From NCBI GenBank assembly GCA_002749535.1, contig MZZL01000376.1, positions 186,001 through 250,000 of the forward strand: a stretch of 64,000 bases of DNA, in the 5' to 3' direction. This DNA comes from Apophysomyces variabilis (lineage: Eukaryota; Mucoromycota; Mucoromycetes; Mucorales; Mucoraceae). The first letter of the stretch is position 1; every line of letters starts with the position of its first letter. Shown in pieces: positions 20,585-31,924 of the stretch. The position numbers and the translations under genes were made by a program. Under the pieces are notes generated by a model that had not been told where the DNA came from, searched no databases, and saw only the letters and a list, made by a program, of their open reading frames with translations.

Positions 20585-21586
20585 TCAAAGGGTGAAATGG
20601 TTGACTACTTTTCTTGAGAATGTCGATACTGGAGAGGATAATGGCTTTTATGTAACACATAAGAAAGGTTGTAATGAAGCATAATAAGAAATACCTTTTT
20701 ATTTTCTGACGCAGCGTGGCTTGTGGCGTCTGTATTACTGAGATCTGTGCTAGACGCCCAGAAGCGTCCAGTAAGCGGGCTTGCTTTCTTCCGTAGCATT
20801 GGCAGGATTGGCGGTATGCTGATCCGGCTGCTAAAGTTTCTACGCGATCTATTGTTTTCTTCTACGGTGCATAGGTTAGGGCAATGAATGAAACGGAGTA
20901 TAGAAGGGGAACCCTTACGTTGGCTCACATTGGAAGGCACTGTTTGGCTCGATTTTCTGTGTCGCAGCCAGGATGAAAGTCCGCTGTCTGTGCAAATGCA
21001 GTCCGTGTATGCTTTCACTAGTAATGAATCCGAATTTAGAGCAAGGCTAAAATTAATTAATTTCTAACTTTTACCATAGCTTTGTATTCGTAGGTATCGC
21101 TCCTCATCTTTAACGCTATAATGTATATTGAATGTTTTCTGCAATCGTTGATGATATGCTTCTGCCTTTTCGTCTAATTGTATCTTGTTTGGAACAGGAC
21201 AGGGCGAGTTGTTTGTAGGTAGCTGTGATCTGACTGATTTTTGTTCACAAAGTATGTCGATATCTAAGGAATTGGCACGTTGGTAATGACTTGACGGATG
21301 TTTTTCGTTGATAGTTAGTGAGTACGAGCGATACGACCCTTTGGAATAGGTTGATGTTTGTGGATATGAGTACTCTGGTGGGGAGTGTGGCGGCGGGCTG
21401 AGAAACACGGAGTCAGACTGTCTTCTTTCAACGTGTGTTGGTCACTATTTACCTTGACGCACTCTCGAGCAATAAGTTGTCTTGTCGCCAATTCACTAAA
21501 TGTGCTTAATGTGAGTAATGTAAGTACAAATGGCGATAGTGATCTAACCGTCCATGCTGTCTTTGAGATTTGGTTTTTGGAGACAT
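20585..21586 (-). CDS. Ser/Pro-rich basic protein, unknown function
   Basis: Four exons close in frame: 21586-21549, 21495-21453, 21417-21075 and 21017-20695 (249 codons). A short last exon follows, probably ending at 20585. The start gives MSPKTKSQRQHGRELATRQL, strongly basic. Exon 3 is rich in Ser, Pro and Tyr (FLSPPPHSPPEYSYPQ), then has a charged stretch (DEKAEAYHQRLQKTF). Exon 4 contains Cys and Arg/Ser-rich segments (SRRNFSSRISIPPILP). No domain is recognised. The low-complexity composition suggests a disordered, possibly nuclear or signalling protein. The final exon has two alternative acceptors, so the C-terminus is uncertain. Confidence 0.6.
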
Positions 21587-22236
21587 ACTATTCAGGAACA
21601 GCAACGTAAGTGGATGAATAACCGTGTATTAAATAATAAACGGACCATTTTCAGGAAGGGTCGCAGTTGACATAACGGAAAAGGAAAGAGAGTCGACAAT
21701 GGGAAGAGGGCAAACGAATAAGATAGATACGGTTCCCGGGTTTCTTCAGATCCCTCTCGTTCTCTGTTTTTTTTGGTAATACGTCGGACATCCAATTGCG
21801 ACTCCTATAATTGCCTAGTTGCAATGGCAGAAAATGCTTACAGCAAGGATGAATACATTATGAATTGCGAGGTAATGGCAACAGAAAATAAAGGAAGTAT
21901 TTATCTACTCTGTCACTAACCGCTTTATGTCAACGTAGACTCAGTATTTACTTACTATTGTGTTCCAGGCCCGTCGAAGGACACGTTCATGTTTCTGCAG
22001 AATCGTGCAGAAACTGTCTTTCCTTTCGCTTAATGAGCCTAACGGGTCTTTTAAGCGCGGCATTTTCCGTAGTCCTTTGAATCTCTAATCTTTCTCCAAT
22101 CTATTCTAGGAATTTCTTTAAGCTCGGTGAGCAAAAGATTAACAGAATTTTTGTTTCGCTAACAGATATCTTCTACAGTGATCCAAGCATGATGAGACAA
22201 ACAAACTTGAACGTTTCTTTATTGGCGTTTTCCTAA
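21587..22236. other. Intergenic region, no gene seen
   Basis: Upstream region of the basic-protein gene and 3' flank of the M20 peptidase. No additional coding exon, tRNA or repeat could be supported. Confidence 0.45.
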
Positions 22237-23794
22237 TTAGTGGCTGCGCTTTTTGAAATCAGCCACGACTTGCTCAAAGAGTTCGTTATCGAGAAGCACA
22301 GCTGCCGCGGTCTTCGACAGACTGCGAGCAGCACGAAGGGTATATTCATGGGCAGGTTCTGTTCTAGCCGCATCAGAGAATTCAACCGTATGATTGGTTG
22401 CAGTTGTGCCAATAGCAAACCTAGTTCAGTACCGTTAACTTCAAAGATGTTGTTTCCTAAGCAACTTACCCTGGATGAAGAGAAGGAAGAGTGTAGCTGA
22501 CATTGCCCATATCTGTGCTTCCACTCACTTCTTTTTCTGTTTCTTCCCGGTCAGGCATCTTGACACCCTCTTCTTCCATATACTTAATGTATTGATATCC
22601 AAGTGTGTCGTTTTGGAAGACATCTATGCAACACGATGAGCTGGAATTGTTTTCTTTGGATATGTCGATCGTACCATCCACAGCGCCCACCCATCGTAGT
22701 TTAAGCTGGCATCCGGTTGCAACTGCAGCTGCCTCAAAACACTTGTTTAACTTGGAACAGAGTTCCTTTAACTGCTCGCGATTGAGAGCTCGTGCATAGA
22801 AGTTAGCAGACGCGTAGTCTGGGATAACATTTGGCTAGAACATGGATAAACAATTCGAGTTATTGATTAGAAGAAATTCTGGAACTTACAGACTTTCCAC
22901 CGTTGGTAATAACGCCATGAATTCTATCAGATAGTTTATATCTTTGATGCACTCACTCTAATATTAATCCGAACCTGTTTGTAGGTAACGTCTGCTGTCT
23001 AAGCATGGACAAGTTATCCCAAGCTTGCATCAAAGCGTCCAAAGCATTAATACCATCCCAAGGGGCCATGCCAGCATGTGATGCCTTTCCAAAATATTCA
23101 ACGTAAAGAGTATCAATAGCCAGCATCCTCGTAAAGACACCGTCTCGTGCGAATGGGTGCTACGCGAAAAAGGACTAGATTTAGCTCTTATCTGCTATGC
23201 CGAAACTTGGATCTCCCTACCAGCATCATGCAAAAATCAACACGCTTTTGGAACTCGCCCGTATTAAGCATATAGACCTTGCCGGAACCTTTTTCTTCGG
23301 CAGGTGTACCAAACAGGACGACACTTCCCTGCACCAGATTCTGTTCCAAAAGTGCCTTCATTGCCAGAGCGCAAGCAACACCAGAGATAGCAATGAGGTT
23401 ATGTCCGCAACCATGACCAACGCTGATTTGTTTTCTCTCAGCTTACAATACTTCATTAAGATAAACATGCTTACCCAGGAAGAGCATCGTATTCACTGCA
23501 AAAGCCAACACGACGTCCGCTAGAGCTGTTGGAATACTCAGCGACAAAACTCGTTTCCATATCAGCCACTTGACGTGTTATCTTGAACCCCTTCTTTTCA
23601 AGGTATTCCGTTAGCCAGCCGTATGCTTTGTACTCGTGGAATGAAAGTTCCGGTTCGTCATGAATCTTTGGAGAACGCCATGTAAGCGACATGCTTAACA
23701 CTGTTTCAAGTATTACCTTGATACTAAGTTCCCGGAGCTCAGCACTGTGCTCATTAATCGCGTTTGCAATCACGTTTTCTATGACAGGGTTCAT
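22237..23794 (-). CDS. M20 family peptidase/amidohydrolase, PM20D2-like
   Basis: About seven exons on the minus strand. The first (23794-23717) gives MNPVIENVIANAINEH up to ELSIK. The next resumes with IHDEPELSFHEYKAYGW, a family hallmark. Metal-binding and catalytic landmarks are FCSEYDALP, GVGHGCGHNL and the EE pair in TPAEEKGSGK. The dimerisation-domain signature is YFGKASHAGMAPWDGINALD. The C-terminal part contains RIHGVITNGGK, an STDMGNVSYTLP motif and HTVEFSDAARTEPAHEYTL, ending FKKRSH. This matches PM20D2/AbgB-type dipeptidases or amidohydrolases that cleave small N-acyl or peptide bonds with two metal ions. The substrate cannot be told. No signal peptide, so probably cytosolic. Confidence 0.9.
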
Positions 23795-24250
23795 TGCTGG
23801 ATATAAGGAGGGAAAAAAAAAGGGTCGGTAACCCAGCGCACATTTTTTTAACGTATGTATGTGTGCAACGATGGTGTCTCCCCTCCGAGAGCCCGGTGAA
23901 TCCATCTTACGCTACGTGTTTCATTTACCGTCTGTTTTCTACAGCTATCAAGGTTTGGACTCGAAGAATGAAAGCTGCAAATAACGATCTGTGGCGTCTC
24001 TTCCCGTCATTTTCATATGCTTTGCAGCTGCACGGACAATAAAGGGAAATCTAGGAGTTTGAATACTGAGGTTCCCCGAGCACGCGGGTTCAAATACCGC
24101 CATGTTACTATGCAAAAAATTCCCGTCCGTGCTGCAGTTTGCATGATGTGTCTTCTATGATACAGTACTCCATTTAGCTACGTCAAGACGTATGCTAGGA
24201 CTTAGCGCATGCTTAAGATGAGAAAGATAAAAATGATTATTCTTTGACAT
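23795..24250. other. Intergenic region with a tRNA-like fragment
   Basis: A B-box-like stretch (GCGGGTTCAAATACCGC, 24085-24101) resembles a T-arm, preceded by a possible long variable arm. No matching acceptor stem or A box was found, so it is at best a tRNA relic. Otherwise I see nothing here. Confidence 0.35.
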
Positions 24251-25936
24251 TCATGCAACAGCTTTAAGTTTATTGCTGCCTAGAAAAGTAATCGTCCCTA
24301 TGCAAGCAAGCACAGTCCAACTGAAATGCACCTTGACAAATCGTGGCAATAGATCACTTTCCAGCGCCCTAGTAAATAGTGTGTAAAAATTAGTCGAGTT
24401 ATCCATTACATAGATTGCTACTTACGACGACCACACGATGCCACACATAGCAGGTCCGAACGCTCTCATAACACTTGAACAACCTAATTTCAGGTTAAGT
24501 CGAGCCATCAGTTACTTCTAGCCACATTTACGGCTTACACTGTGAAAAGCCATTGATAAATCCAAGGGCGTCAGGACGAGGAACCGCATTGTTCACGAGA
24601 ATCAAACACCCTGTAATAATGACAGTCTGGCATACTGTTTTCACTGATACACCAAACAGAAGACCTATCCAGACCCAATACTTGGTCTGTGTACGTCCTT
24701 GCCAATCAGGAAACTGGTATAAATATACCACCAAATTCTGAAAGAGATAAGCAAAGATGGAAACCAAAAGTGCAAAACGGAAGAGACGTATGGAACCAAA
24801 CCATCTAATAAGATGATGGAATACAAACAACGGAACAAACAATGTGATGAGACCTTCGACAGATAGCACAGCACCAATCTCGCTGGCTGTGAATTCCAGG
24901 CCGCCCCAACTTCTTTGAGTTGCTGCCCAAATAGGAAAAAGCTCTATATAAATTAAAACGGTCCATCAATTGTTACACGCACGCAAACAAGCTTAGTAAC
25001 TTACCGTCGTAGAAAGCGTTTTGCAAGGCAAACAAACCATACGTCAAGCAGATCATCAGAACTGGTGGTGTAAGTGTTTCGTACAATGAAGTTTTAACTC
25101 GATCTTTATCAAAGCTGCTGTAGCCCTCATTAACGGATGCAGCCAGTAAGCCATGAGTCTCTTCTTCAGTAACGTTCTTTTTTGACGAAACTTTATCCAG
25201 CGTTTCATCCATGAACAAGAAGCCGGCTATCCATCCGACCGATGAGATGGCAGATGCGACAAAACAAGGCAGAAAATATGGATATTCCGTCAAAAATTCG
25301 CCAATCCATCCATCACGGCGAAAAGCAAAAGGGAATCTGCTTACTGGGTTTGAAAGGAGTCCTTTTGAGGATTTTTGCCCGATGCGTTAGATTTGTTCTG
25401 TTTGGGCAGTGGCAAGTATTATTTACCTCCCAATGCTGAACCTACAACGCCGCCGAAGCCGAATACAACTTGCAGCAACGAATAGGCGCGTGCTCGCTGA
25501 GCATCTGTATGATTTACCGTGAGCTCGGCAATCATGGTTTTAAGTACGCTGATGTTCCCGTCCTGCAGAGAACAGCAAACGCCTATTGTTATTACCCCTG
25601 CAATGTCTTGCATAATTGTACTGAAGGTCAATTTACCATCAGACCGCCGAATATTTTGGTGGACAAAGCCCAAGCATAAGATTTGGATAAGCCAAAGAGA
25701 AAAATGCTTATAATGGTTGAAGCGAGACCAGAAAGAATGACAGGTTTCCGACCGATCCGATCGGATAAATATCCCCACGGTATCCCTATAATATAGAACA
25801 TTGGTATGGGTACCTCACGATTTCATTGGTGGTTCTTACCAGACAAAAGCTGAGCGGTGGCGAAACTGGTTGTCAAAAATCCAACATAATAACCCACTTG
25901 TGCTTCATCCCCCATATGAAAATCTCGGATCATCTA
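24251..25936 (-). CDS. Major facilitator superfamily transporter
   Basis: A many-exon gene for a polytopic permease. The first recognised exon gives MIRDFHMGDEAQVGYYVGF. The next carries the classic motif A, GIPWGYLSDRIGRKPVI. Later exons encode SLLQVVFGFGGVVGSALGG, then FRRDGWIGEFLTEYPYFLP, a charged central loop (DETLDKVSSKKNVTEEE), and the second hydrophobic bundle (SEIGAVLSVEGLITLFVPLF; WVWIGLLFGVSVKTVCQTVI). They finish with CSSVMRAFGPAMCGIVWSS and LKAVA at 24251. This fits the fungal ZIFL/YCR023C-like MFS group of small-molecule:proton carriers. The first membrane span normally precedes MIRDF. I could not find an exon for it upstream, so the 5' end is incomplete or truncated. Confidence 0.85.
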
Positions 25937-25939
25937 TGC

Positions 25940-27709
25940 CATTGGAGACTTAGAGGAAAAATGTTCACAGACACTCTCTGCTTACAAAATATATGAAGGG
26001 TATATGGATGCTAAACGTAATTGGTTCCTATACAAGAAAGGAAGCTTTTGAGTGTTCCTACTGGCTTAATTCCATTCACTCACTGCGAATCGACAAGCAC
26101 ATATTAGAAAGAGTTGTAATTTAGGTAAAGGGTTTGTATGTTCCATGTCGGTTTAAGAGAGAGAGAGGGAAGAAAAGAAAGGAGTCAGGGAAGACCGGAA
26201 TTGGCATATCTCAATGTTAACGATAAGATAGCATTTTGTGTGACACTCTGGATCCGCATCCCGGAACATCAAAAACCCTATTTTCAGAGAACCCATCAAT
26301 GGCCTTTCTCTTCCCGAAAACAACCTTAGATCCAATAGCTGAGAGAATAAACACAACCTTCACACCTCTATAAAACGCTTCCACAAGCTAAAAACAGGGC
26401 AAGGCTACAGCGAATATGCTCTGAATCCCCCCCATCGTAGGACTCACACCACGGGAAAAAGTATCCTCGGAACCGACAATACAGGCTAGAGTAATCATAG
26501 ATTCTAATCATAGAAAAGTACATTTCCGTCATCATTTCTATGATTCGTTTTTATAATCAATCCACCATTAATCGCAGAATCGGACTACAATTTCAAGCAT
26601 AGCATTTAGGACAATGGACTAACAATAATGAATGGTCCGCATATTGGACTTGCGATGCTAGAACTTGAGCGAAAACTTTATTATTAACATGCTATATTGC
26701 CGCATGTCTCATGGTTGCTTTTGCTGGAGATCATGTAATGCCAAGTACAGCAGTTTCTTCCATTTGTTTCTGTGGCATTTTCAGCTACAATGCCCAGGAA
26801 GTCATCGATACTGCCGCGGTCAACAACATATGATTATTCTACAGACAACATAAGGAAATAAACACTTGTCTACTTTGGTTCGATACATTCTCACTAAAGC
26901 CAAAGTCATGGTTTCATTCTGTTCAGGCTCAAAGTAGAAAAATGCTTCCCCAAACTAGTGCATTATCTACACAGATTTGTCGTCGGCTTCGACAGACATA
27001 AACTGTTGTAGCTTTTCGTGATTTGAGATATCTATTGACGCTCTTTTAAAGGCATCCTAAGCTCTGATGGTGCAGTCTGCCGGTTTCAGAACGATAACTG
27101 ATAATCCACGTTCTTTAAGCTGTTGAGGCGACGTTCTGAATCAATGTAATCTGAATGGGCTTACTTCTAAGCCTAGGATGGAATTGTCTGTCAGGGCTGG
27201 CACTGTACTTGCTGCAGTACGTATTCGATGTGCTTTGCAGTGTTTGTTTGATTCCTGCCCTTTAAGTGGGATACTATCCAATGCGTAGCTTTCGTTTCAT
27301 GGGTTGATCCGGACGTTATCAGGTCCTGCTAGGTATGCCAATAAAAGTGTATGATTCACTGGTAAGAAGATGGCAACGATCGGGTGTTTTGCAGAAGTTG
27401 ATGTACTACGGTGCACTGAACATGAGATTTCATCTTCATTACGGCGGTTACCGGTAATGACTCGACCAGTAGTCAATTTTAAACAGTAATTATTTGTACT
27501 TTTGCCTCTGTTAACGTAAAGTACTTAAGTCCAGATTGAGGAGGACGAGGAGGAGGAGAGGGGGGAGGGTTCGCGGCATTAGTAATTTTTTTGGTGGAGA
27601 TAGAAATTTCCGTATACTTCGCGGATGATATGATAGCTTACGCGTACTGATACAAACACGTCATCATGTTGAGCATATTACGCGTCTTTCACAAGGAATT
27701 GGATATAAA
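25940..27709. other. Long intergenic region, no gene seen
   Basis: About 1.8 kb without a supported gene. It includes a purine-rich GAGGAGG tract at 27537-27568 ending in a G run. Imperfect AATCATAG repeats lie near 26493-26545. A segment at 26555-26568 (AATCAATCCACCAT) resembles the inverse of one near 11138-11155. These may be fragments of small dispersed repeats. Confidence 0.45.
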
Positions 27710-28610
27710 ATGATGAGCTATTCACGTTGTCTCCATAAACCTCACAAAAAATGTTTCCTAAAGTCACATTGCATTATTTTCTTGTTCCTGGAAAAAGTAA
27801 GCAAAGAAGCAGTTCTTACGGAGGCTAATATGAAACACAAAGGATCAACCATCGCCCGTGGTGAGAATGTCAAACTGCTGCTAGTAGACGCGGGAATCGA
27901 ACATGAATATGTTCGTCACCGCCTGGACAAAGAAAATTGGCCGATTACGAAGAAAGCATTGGAGGATTCAGGATATTATGCTGCTACGTTACCATACGTT
28001 GAGATTGAAGGAAAGAAGTATGGCCAGACCGTCCCTATAATGCGGTATATTTGCAAGAAACTTGGTTAGTAGGAACCCACGAAAACTGCATTTCCTTACT
28101 TCTTTATCAGGCAAATACATGGCAAAAAATGATGAAGATGAGCAGTACCTCGATGCCTTGTCGGACATCTCGTACGATTGGCATAAAAAAATCAATCTCA
28201 CTTATTTTGCTTCAGCGGTAAAAGAACGGGGAAAGGAAGCTAATAAAACAATATATTTATTTTAGTTGAATTTAGGAGGTTCGTAAAGAACATGAAACTA
28301 CCGAGATGGTCAAGTATTTGAGCCTCTTTGAGAAAGTATATTCTGATCGAGAAGGACCATATATTCTGGGTGAAGAGGTAAATTCCAATACGACACTGTT
28401 TCGCTTCAAGAGACTGATTTCTTTGTTTTCTTCTCCTTTCTCGGATAGATTACATACACCGACTTCTTGATCTATCATCTAATTGATGACGAAGAACAAA
28501 CCAAGAAGCTTGACGCTTATCCGAGCCTGAAGAAGTTTGTAGAAACCTTTGAAGAAAGAAGCAATATCAAAGATTATTTGCCCACATTGGGGCAGAATCA
28601 ACAGCTTTAG
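27710..28610 (+). CDS. Glutathione S-transferase (sigma-like)
   Basis: Exons end at about 28064, then run about 28112-28218, 28277-28378 and 28450-28610. The N-terminal thioredoxin-like domain is visible as RGENVKLLLVDAGIEHEYV, then YYAATLPYVEIEGKKYGQT and PIMRYICKKLG, where the cis-Pro and the glutathione gamma-Glu site (QT in place of the common QS) lie. The C-terminal helical domain includes EKVYSDREGPYILGEEITYT followed by DFLIYHLID, with the N-capping box and Asp. It ends at LGQNQQL. GSTs conjugate glutathione to electrophiles in the cytosol. The N-terminal 40 residues are unlike the family (catalytic Tyr not evident), so the first exon may be misplaced. The body is secure. Confidence 0.85.
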
Positions 28611-28834
28611 TTTCTGTTTATACAATATTAAGGAAGGAAATATTACCATTTTTTCTTTCGCTTAGATGGAAATAAAAGGATAGAATCGTTCAGAAAATTT
28701 CTAGGTTGCTTCAACTTTTTGAGTATTAGCCGAAGTTAGGTTTGATTTGCTTGTTTTGCACCTTTATAATGCCATCCAGTTGTTGCTATCTCGGTTCAAC
28801 AAAACAAAAACTTGATACTAAGCATGACTATGCC

Positions 28835-29301
28835 CTACTCTAGTAACCACATATCTTCCAGCAATGAGTACCATGTGTAATTCAAGTTATGGTGAAGCAT
28901 TGATAGCGTAAGGAAAAGATTTCCTCTCTCTATCCAAAATGTTTTGATCCAGTTCATCTCCATCAAGTCGGCTATGTATGAAATATCATCATGGCTTGTG
29001 TGCGTTCTTCTTCTCTTGTGTCTTTGAATTCCGGAAAAGACACATATGATTTCTGAAATTCCGAGAGTTGGTCCTCCACCATCGAGTCCTTGCTTCGTTC
29101 GGTCATTGCATCTTTGCAGAAGCCCCAAACCTTGATGAAATCCGTACAACGTGCTAAAATCTTCTCCGCGTACCAAGGCATTATTTTTTTCACAGGCGAA
29201 GAAGAAATATATAGGATAAAAGGAAGCAAAAGAATGTAAAAACTGAAAAAATAACAGAGTAGCAGAACCCCTTTCCGTATAAGCATTCTTTGTCTCTGCA
29301 T
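28835..29301 (-). CDS. Uncertain small gene, Cx9C-like segment
   Basis: One minus-strand frame ending at 28972 contains PWYAEKILARCTDFIKVWGF, then CKDAMTERSKDSMVEDQLSE and EFKDTREEERTQ. It has a Cx9C pair (C-TDFIKVWGF-C) and a charged helical look. Mitochondrial twin-Cx9C proteins carry two such pairs and only one is seen, so that assignment is not supported. An overlapping frame (28835-29359) is also open. Exon borders and start are unknown. Confidence 0.25.
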
Positions 29302-29379
29302 ATATCCATTTACTGATTATTGAACTACATTTCGCGCTGTTGGGGCTCGTCATCACCAACTTGCAGTCCCTGTAGTCAT

Positions 29380-29770
29380 CTTGTGCCTAATCTCTTATGT
29401 TCTTAAATCGCCTTCCAACAGCCCTTCCTCGACACGCACGCCAGCTTTACTATTGGCGAACCACCTAGCCTAAGCTTTGTACCCTCCTCTCTTCATCGAT
29501 TTCCTCTGTCATTTGCCTGACGCAGTTTCCCTCCAGGCCTCCGGCAATCCAGCGAACACTAATTACTTATTACTTTGGTTGGAACTTCCCTCCCCTGCTA
29601 TTTCTCCCGCCTGACCTATCTTTCTGTGCACTGATCCTTTCTCCCCTTACTCGTTCCCTTTCGTTTCCCGTTCTCTCTCTTTTCTCCCCTCTCACAACTT
29701 ATAGTCTCGTCTTCATTTGCTTTTCCTTCGTTTGCCAGGGTTTTTTCTTTTCTCTTTCTCTGAGACCAAG
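29380..29770. other. Pyrimidine-rich tract
   Basis: About 390 bp with strong C+T bias on the plus strand and no coding exon. Runs such as CTCCCCTGCTATTTCTCCCG and TTTCTCCCCTCTC dominate. It could be a promoter or leader of an unseen plus-strand transcript, or simple compositional drift. Confidence 0.4.
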
Positions 29771-31276
29771 CTAGAGTAGACATTAAACGCACCACTCACG
29801 GCTTTATTGTCAATAAGTTGATGATAATAAAGTAATTGTTCTGACCTACATTTCGCGCTACTCTGAAATACATTCTGCGTCCATAAAAAAAACCAAGTTT
29901 GCGCTAAGGAAAAGGTAAATATGCGTTCTTAGTATGTAATTTATGCCAGAATTACATTTTACGTACATCAAATTGATCCTCCAGTGGACAGAACATTCAT
30001 TCGTTTATCGTGAAATATAATTCATGGTCAGTAAATGGGAGGGTATGCTGGAAGTCTTTTTACTTATCCCCATAGGGCAATCCCAACGCATGGGTAGGGG
30101 ACCGCGGCACATATCAACCCAGGGTGACAGACTGTATTCATACTGTTTTAGAAAAGAAAAAGGCGCCAAGTGCTACAGATTGAAAAAGATGTTGATAGTA
30201 TTCAATTGTTCATTTAATGAAAGATAAACTACTTACAGACGCCGTATCCCCATCCGGGGCGTATGCACTTCGCAAGCAGGCCCCGATGCTCATCCTGCAG
30301 TCAGAGAAGAAGAAAAGAAAAAAGTGGGAGCGGGATGGCCATAGAGGGCGAAGGCACCTCGACTGCATCCAGCAAAAGAAGAGTGTCAAACATAGAGTAA
30401 GTATAAGTCAAAGAGAGCAATTACAAAGTATGGAAACTTACCAACAGGGGGACGAGTCTTGCCAAAAGAAAAAAGAAGTTCAAAGAAGAAAAGAAAGCGA
30501 CAACAATTTCATGCGCGTTTATAAAGGAACGTATCTGAAGCATCCTCATGATGTCTTATCCAACACCATCATGGGTTAATCTGGACCACACTCTTCAGCA
30601 AGAAATAATAGCAACAAAGGTATTTGTCCGCTCAATATGGATTGGAAATGACAGGGGCTCATACAGTATAAGATGGTAGGCAAAAGAAGGCAAATATAAA
30701 AAGAAACCTAGATAACGTGTAGAGAAAAGACCATCTGTCAAGGCAAAGGCACACATGTGCACTTCGTAACTCTTACTGAAGAAGTCATTCGCCAAGATAC
30801 TTATAATACAACGATCCATTTGGAAGAATTGACAGCTTACAGTGCAAGAATGCGCCTTATGAAATGGAAATATGGAATGAAATGAAGAAATAAATATTCT
30901 CACTCAGGTGTTCCTTATCATCGACCAGCTTATGTATAGCTTAACCAATGCAAACATTCTCTTCAGCCAATGTAAGTTGCAGGAGTACAGCAGCAGTTCT
31001 CATCCCATTGGTTCTTGTCGTTCTGCTCGATCGAATGAATATTGTAGTAAAACAATAAACTAAGCTATCCTATTGTTATCTTAGACTTGACCAAGATTTG
31101 AACTATGCACAGTAAAAGCACTGCTTTTTTTTTATTTCAACCTTGAGCATTCTGTTACGATAATGTATTAGCGCGAAATTCTTTCTTGGTCAGCGCAAAG
31201 TAATCTTATTCGCTTGCGCAAAAGTTGTCTAGGAGTGGCGCAAACTAACCTTGCTATATCCAGTTATTTATCCCGT
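29771..31276. other. Gene-poor region with short basic ORFs
   Basis: No identifiable gene. A plus-strand candidate starts near 30334 (MAIEGEGTSTASSKRRVSN), with a plausible donor at 30399 (GTAAGT) and continuation after 30447 into TSLAKRKKKFKEEKK. It is short, basic and unrecognised. On the minus strand 30240-30296 is flanked by a good acceptor (CTGCAG) and donor (GTAAGT), so an isolated exon there is possible. GCGCAAA motifs recur at 31193-31241. Confidence 0.3.
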
Positions 31277-31710
31277 CTATGATCTTCCTTCGTAGAATTT
31301 TTCCAGGAACGTGGTGGGCTTTGGTGGAGCTTCTTCTTTGGCAAAGTAGTTCATGATATGGTTGGTCTGTTTCCACACGTTCATTGTCTCCTGGTATTCC
31401 ATTTGTCCTTTGGCGAGCAGAACATCCTTGACACCCAAGTCCTCAACGTAACGGTGCTGTTCAAATTGTTCACGGATTTTGGCACGGATAGCAGATGAAG
31501 GCAGATCGAGTTCGTGCAGTCTGACGATCTCTGGCACCTTTGACCATCGAATATTGCTGTTAAATCCTACTATTCCATTTCGGCGCGTTGGGACCTTACC
31601 GATTTTTGCCATTTTCTGTAAAGCGACAAAGCACGAAGTCTAGCTTCAGCAGCGTTTTTGGATGCAGCCGTTGTCACGGCAAAATTGGAAACTCCAAAGA
31701 CGGCAGACAT
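31277..31710 (-). CDS. Complex I LYR subunit NDUFA6 (B14/NB4M)
   Basis: Two exons, 31710-31600 and 31537-31277, join in phase 0 to a 123-residue protein. Exon 1 begins MSAVFGVSNFAVTTAASKNA and reaches ALSLYRKWQKS, which holds the LYR motif that binds mitochondrial acyl carrier protein. Exon 2 resumes with VPEIVRLHELD, IREQFEQHRYVED, VKDVLLAKGQMEYQETMNVW and KQTNHIMNYF, matching the B14 family. Its role is an accessory subunit of mitochondrial NADH:ubiquinone oxidoreductase. As far as I recall the length equals the Yarrowia NB4M subunit. Confidence 0.93.
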
Positions 31711-31924
31711 TGTCTCGAAAAGAGTGGGGAGTTTTTATCGTAGTTGCGTGCTCGTTTAGACACCAAAAAATATTCACAAGGGAATTGGGACCGGCTATTC
31801 GCAGCAGCTAATTTCTGAACCAGCTACGTCATCGTCTAGAGAAAAGAGAAAATCGTATCCAATAAAATGGTCTGTAACGTTTCCCCTTTCCTGCTTCTGA
31901 TCATCCAGTGAAAACCTTCCATTT

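Noticed and set aside
24030..24110. tRNA-like T-arm with a possible long variable arm
   Set aside because: The loop resembles a B box, but the closing pair is mismatched and no acceptor stem, D-arm or anticodon arm could be paired.
28835..29301. Twin-Cx9C mitochondrial protein (Cmc1-like)
   Set aside because: Only one Cx9C pair is visible and no second pair follows in any frame. Kept only as an uncertain gene.
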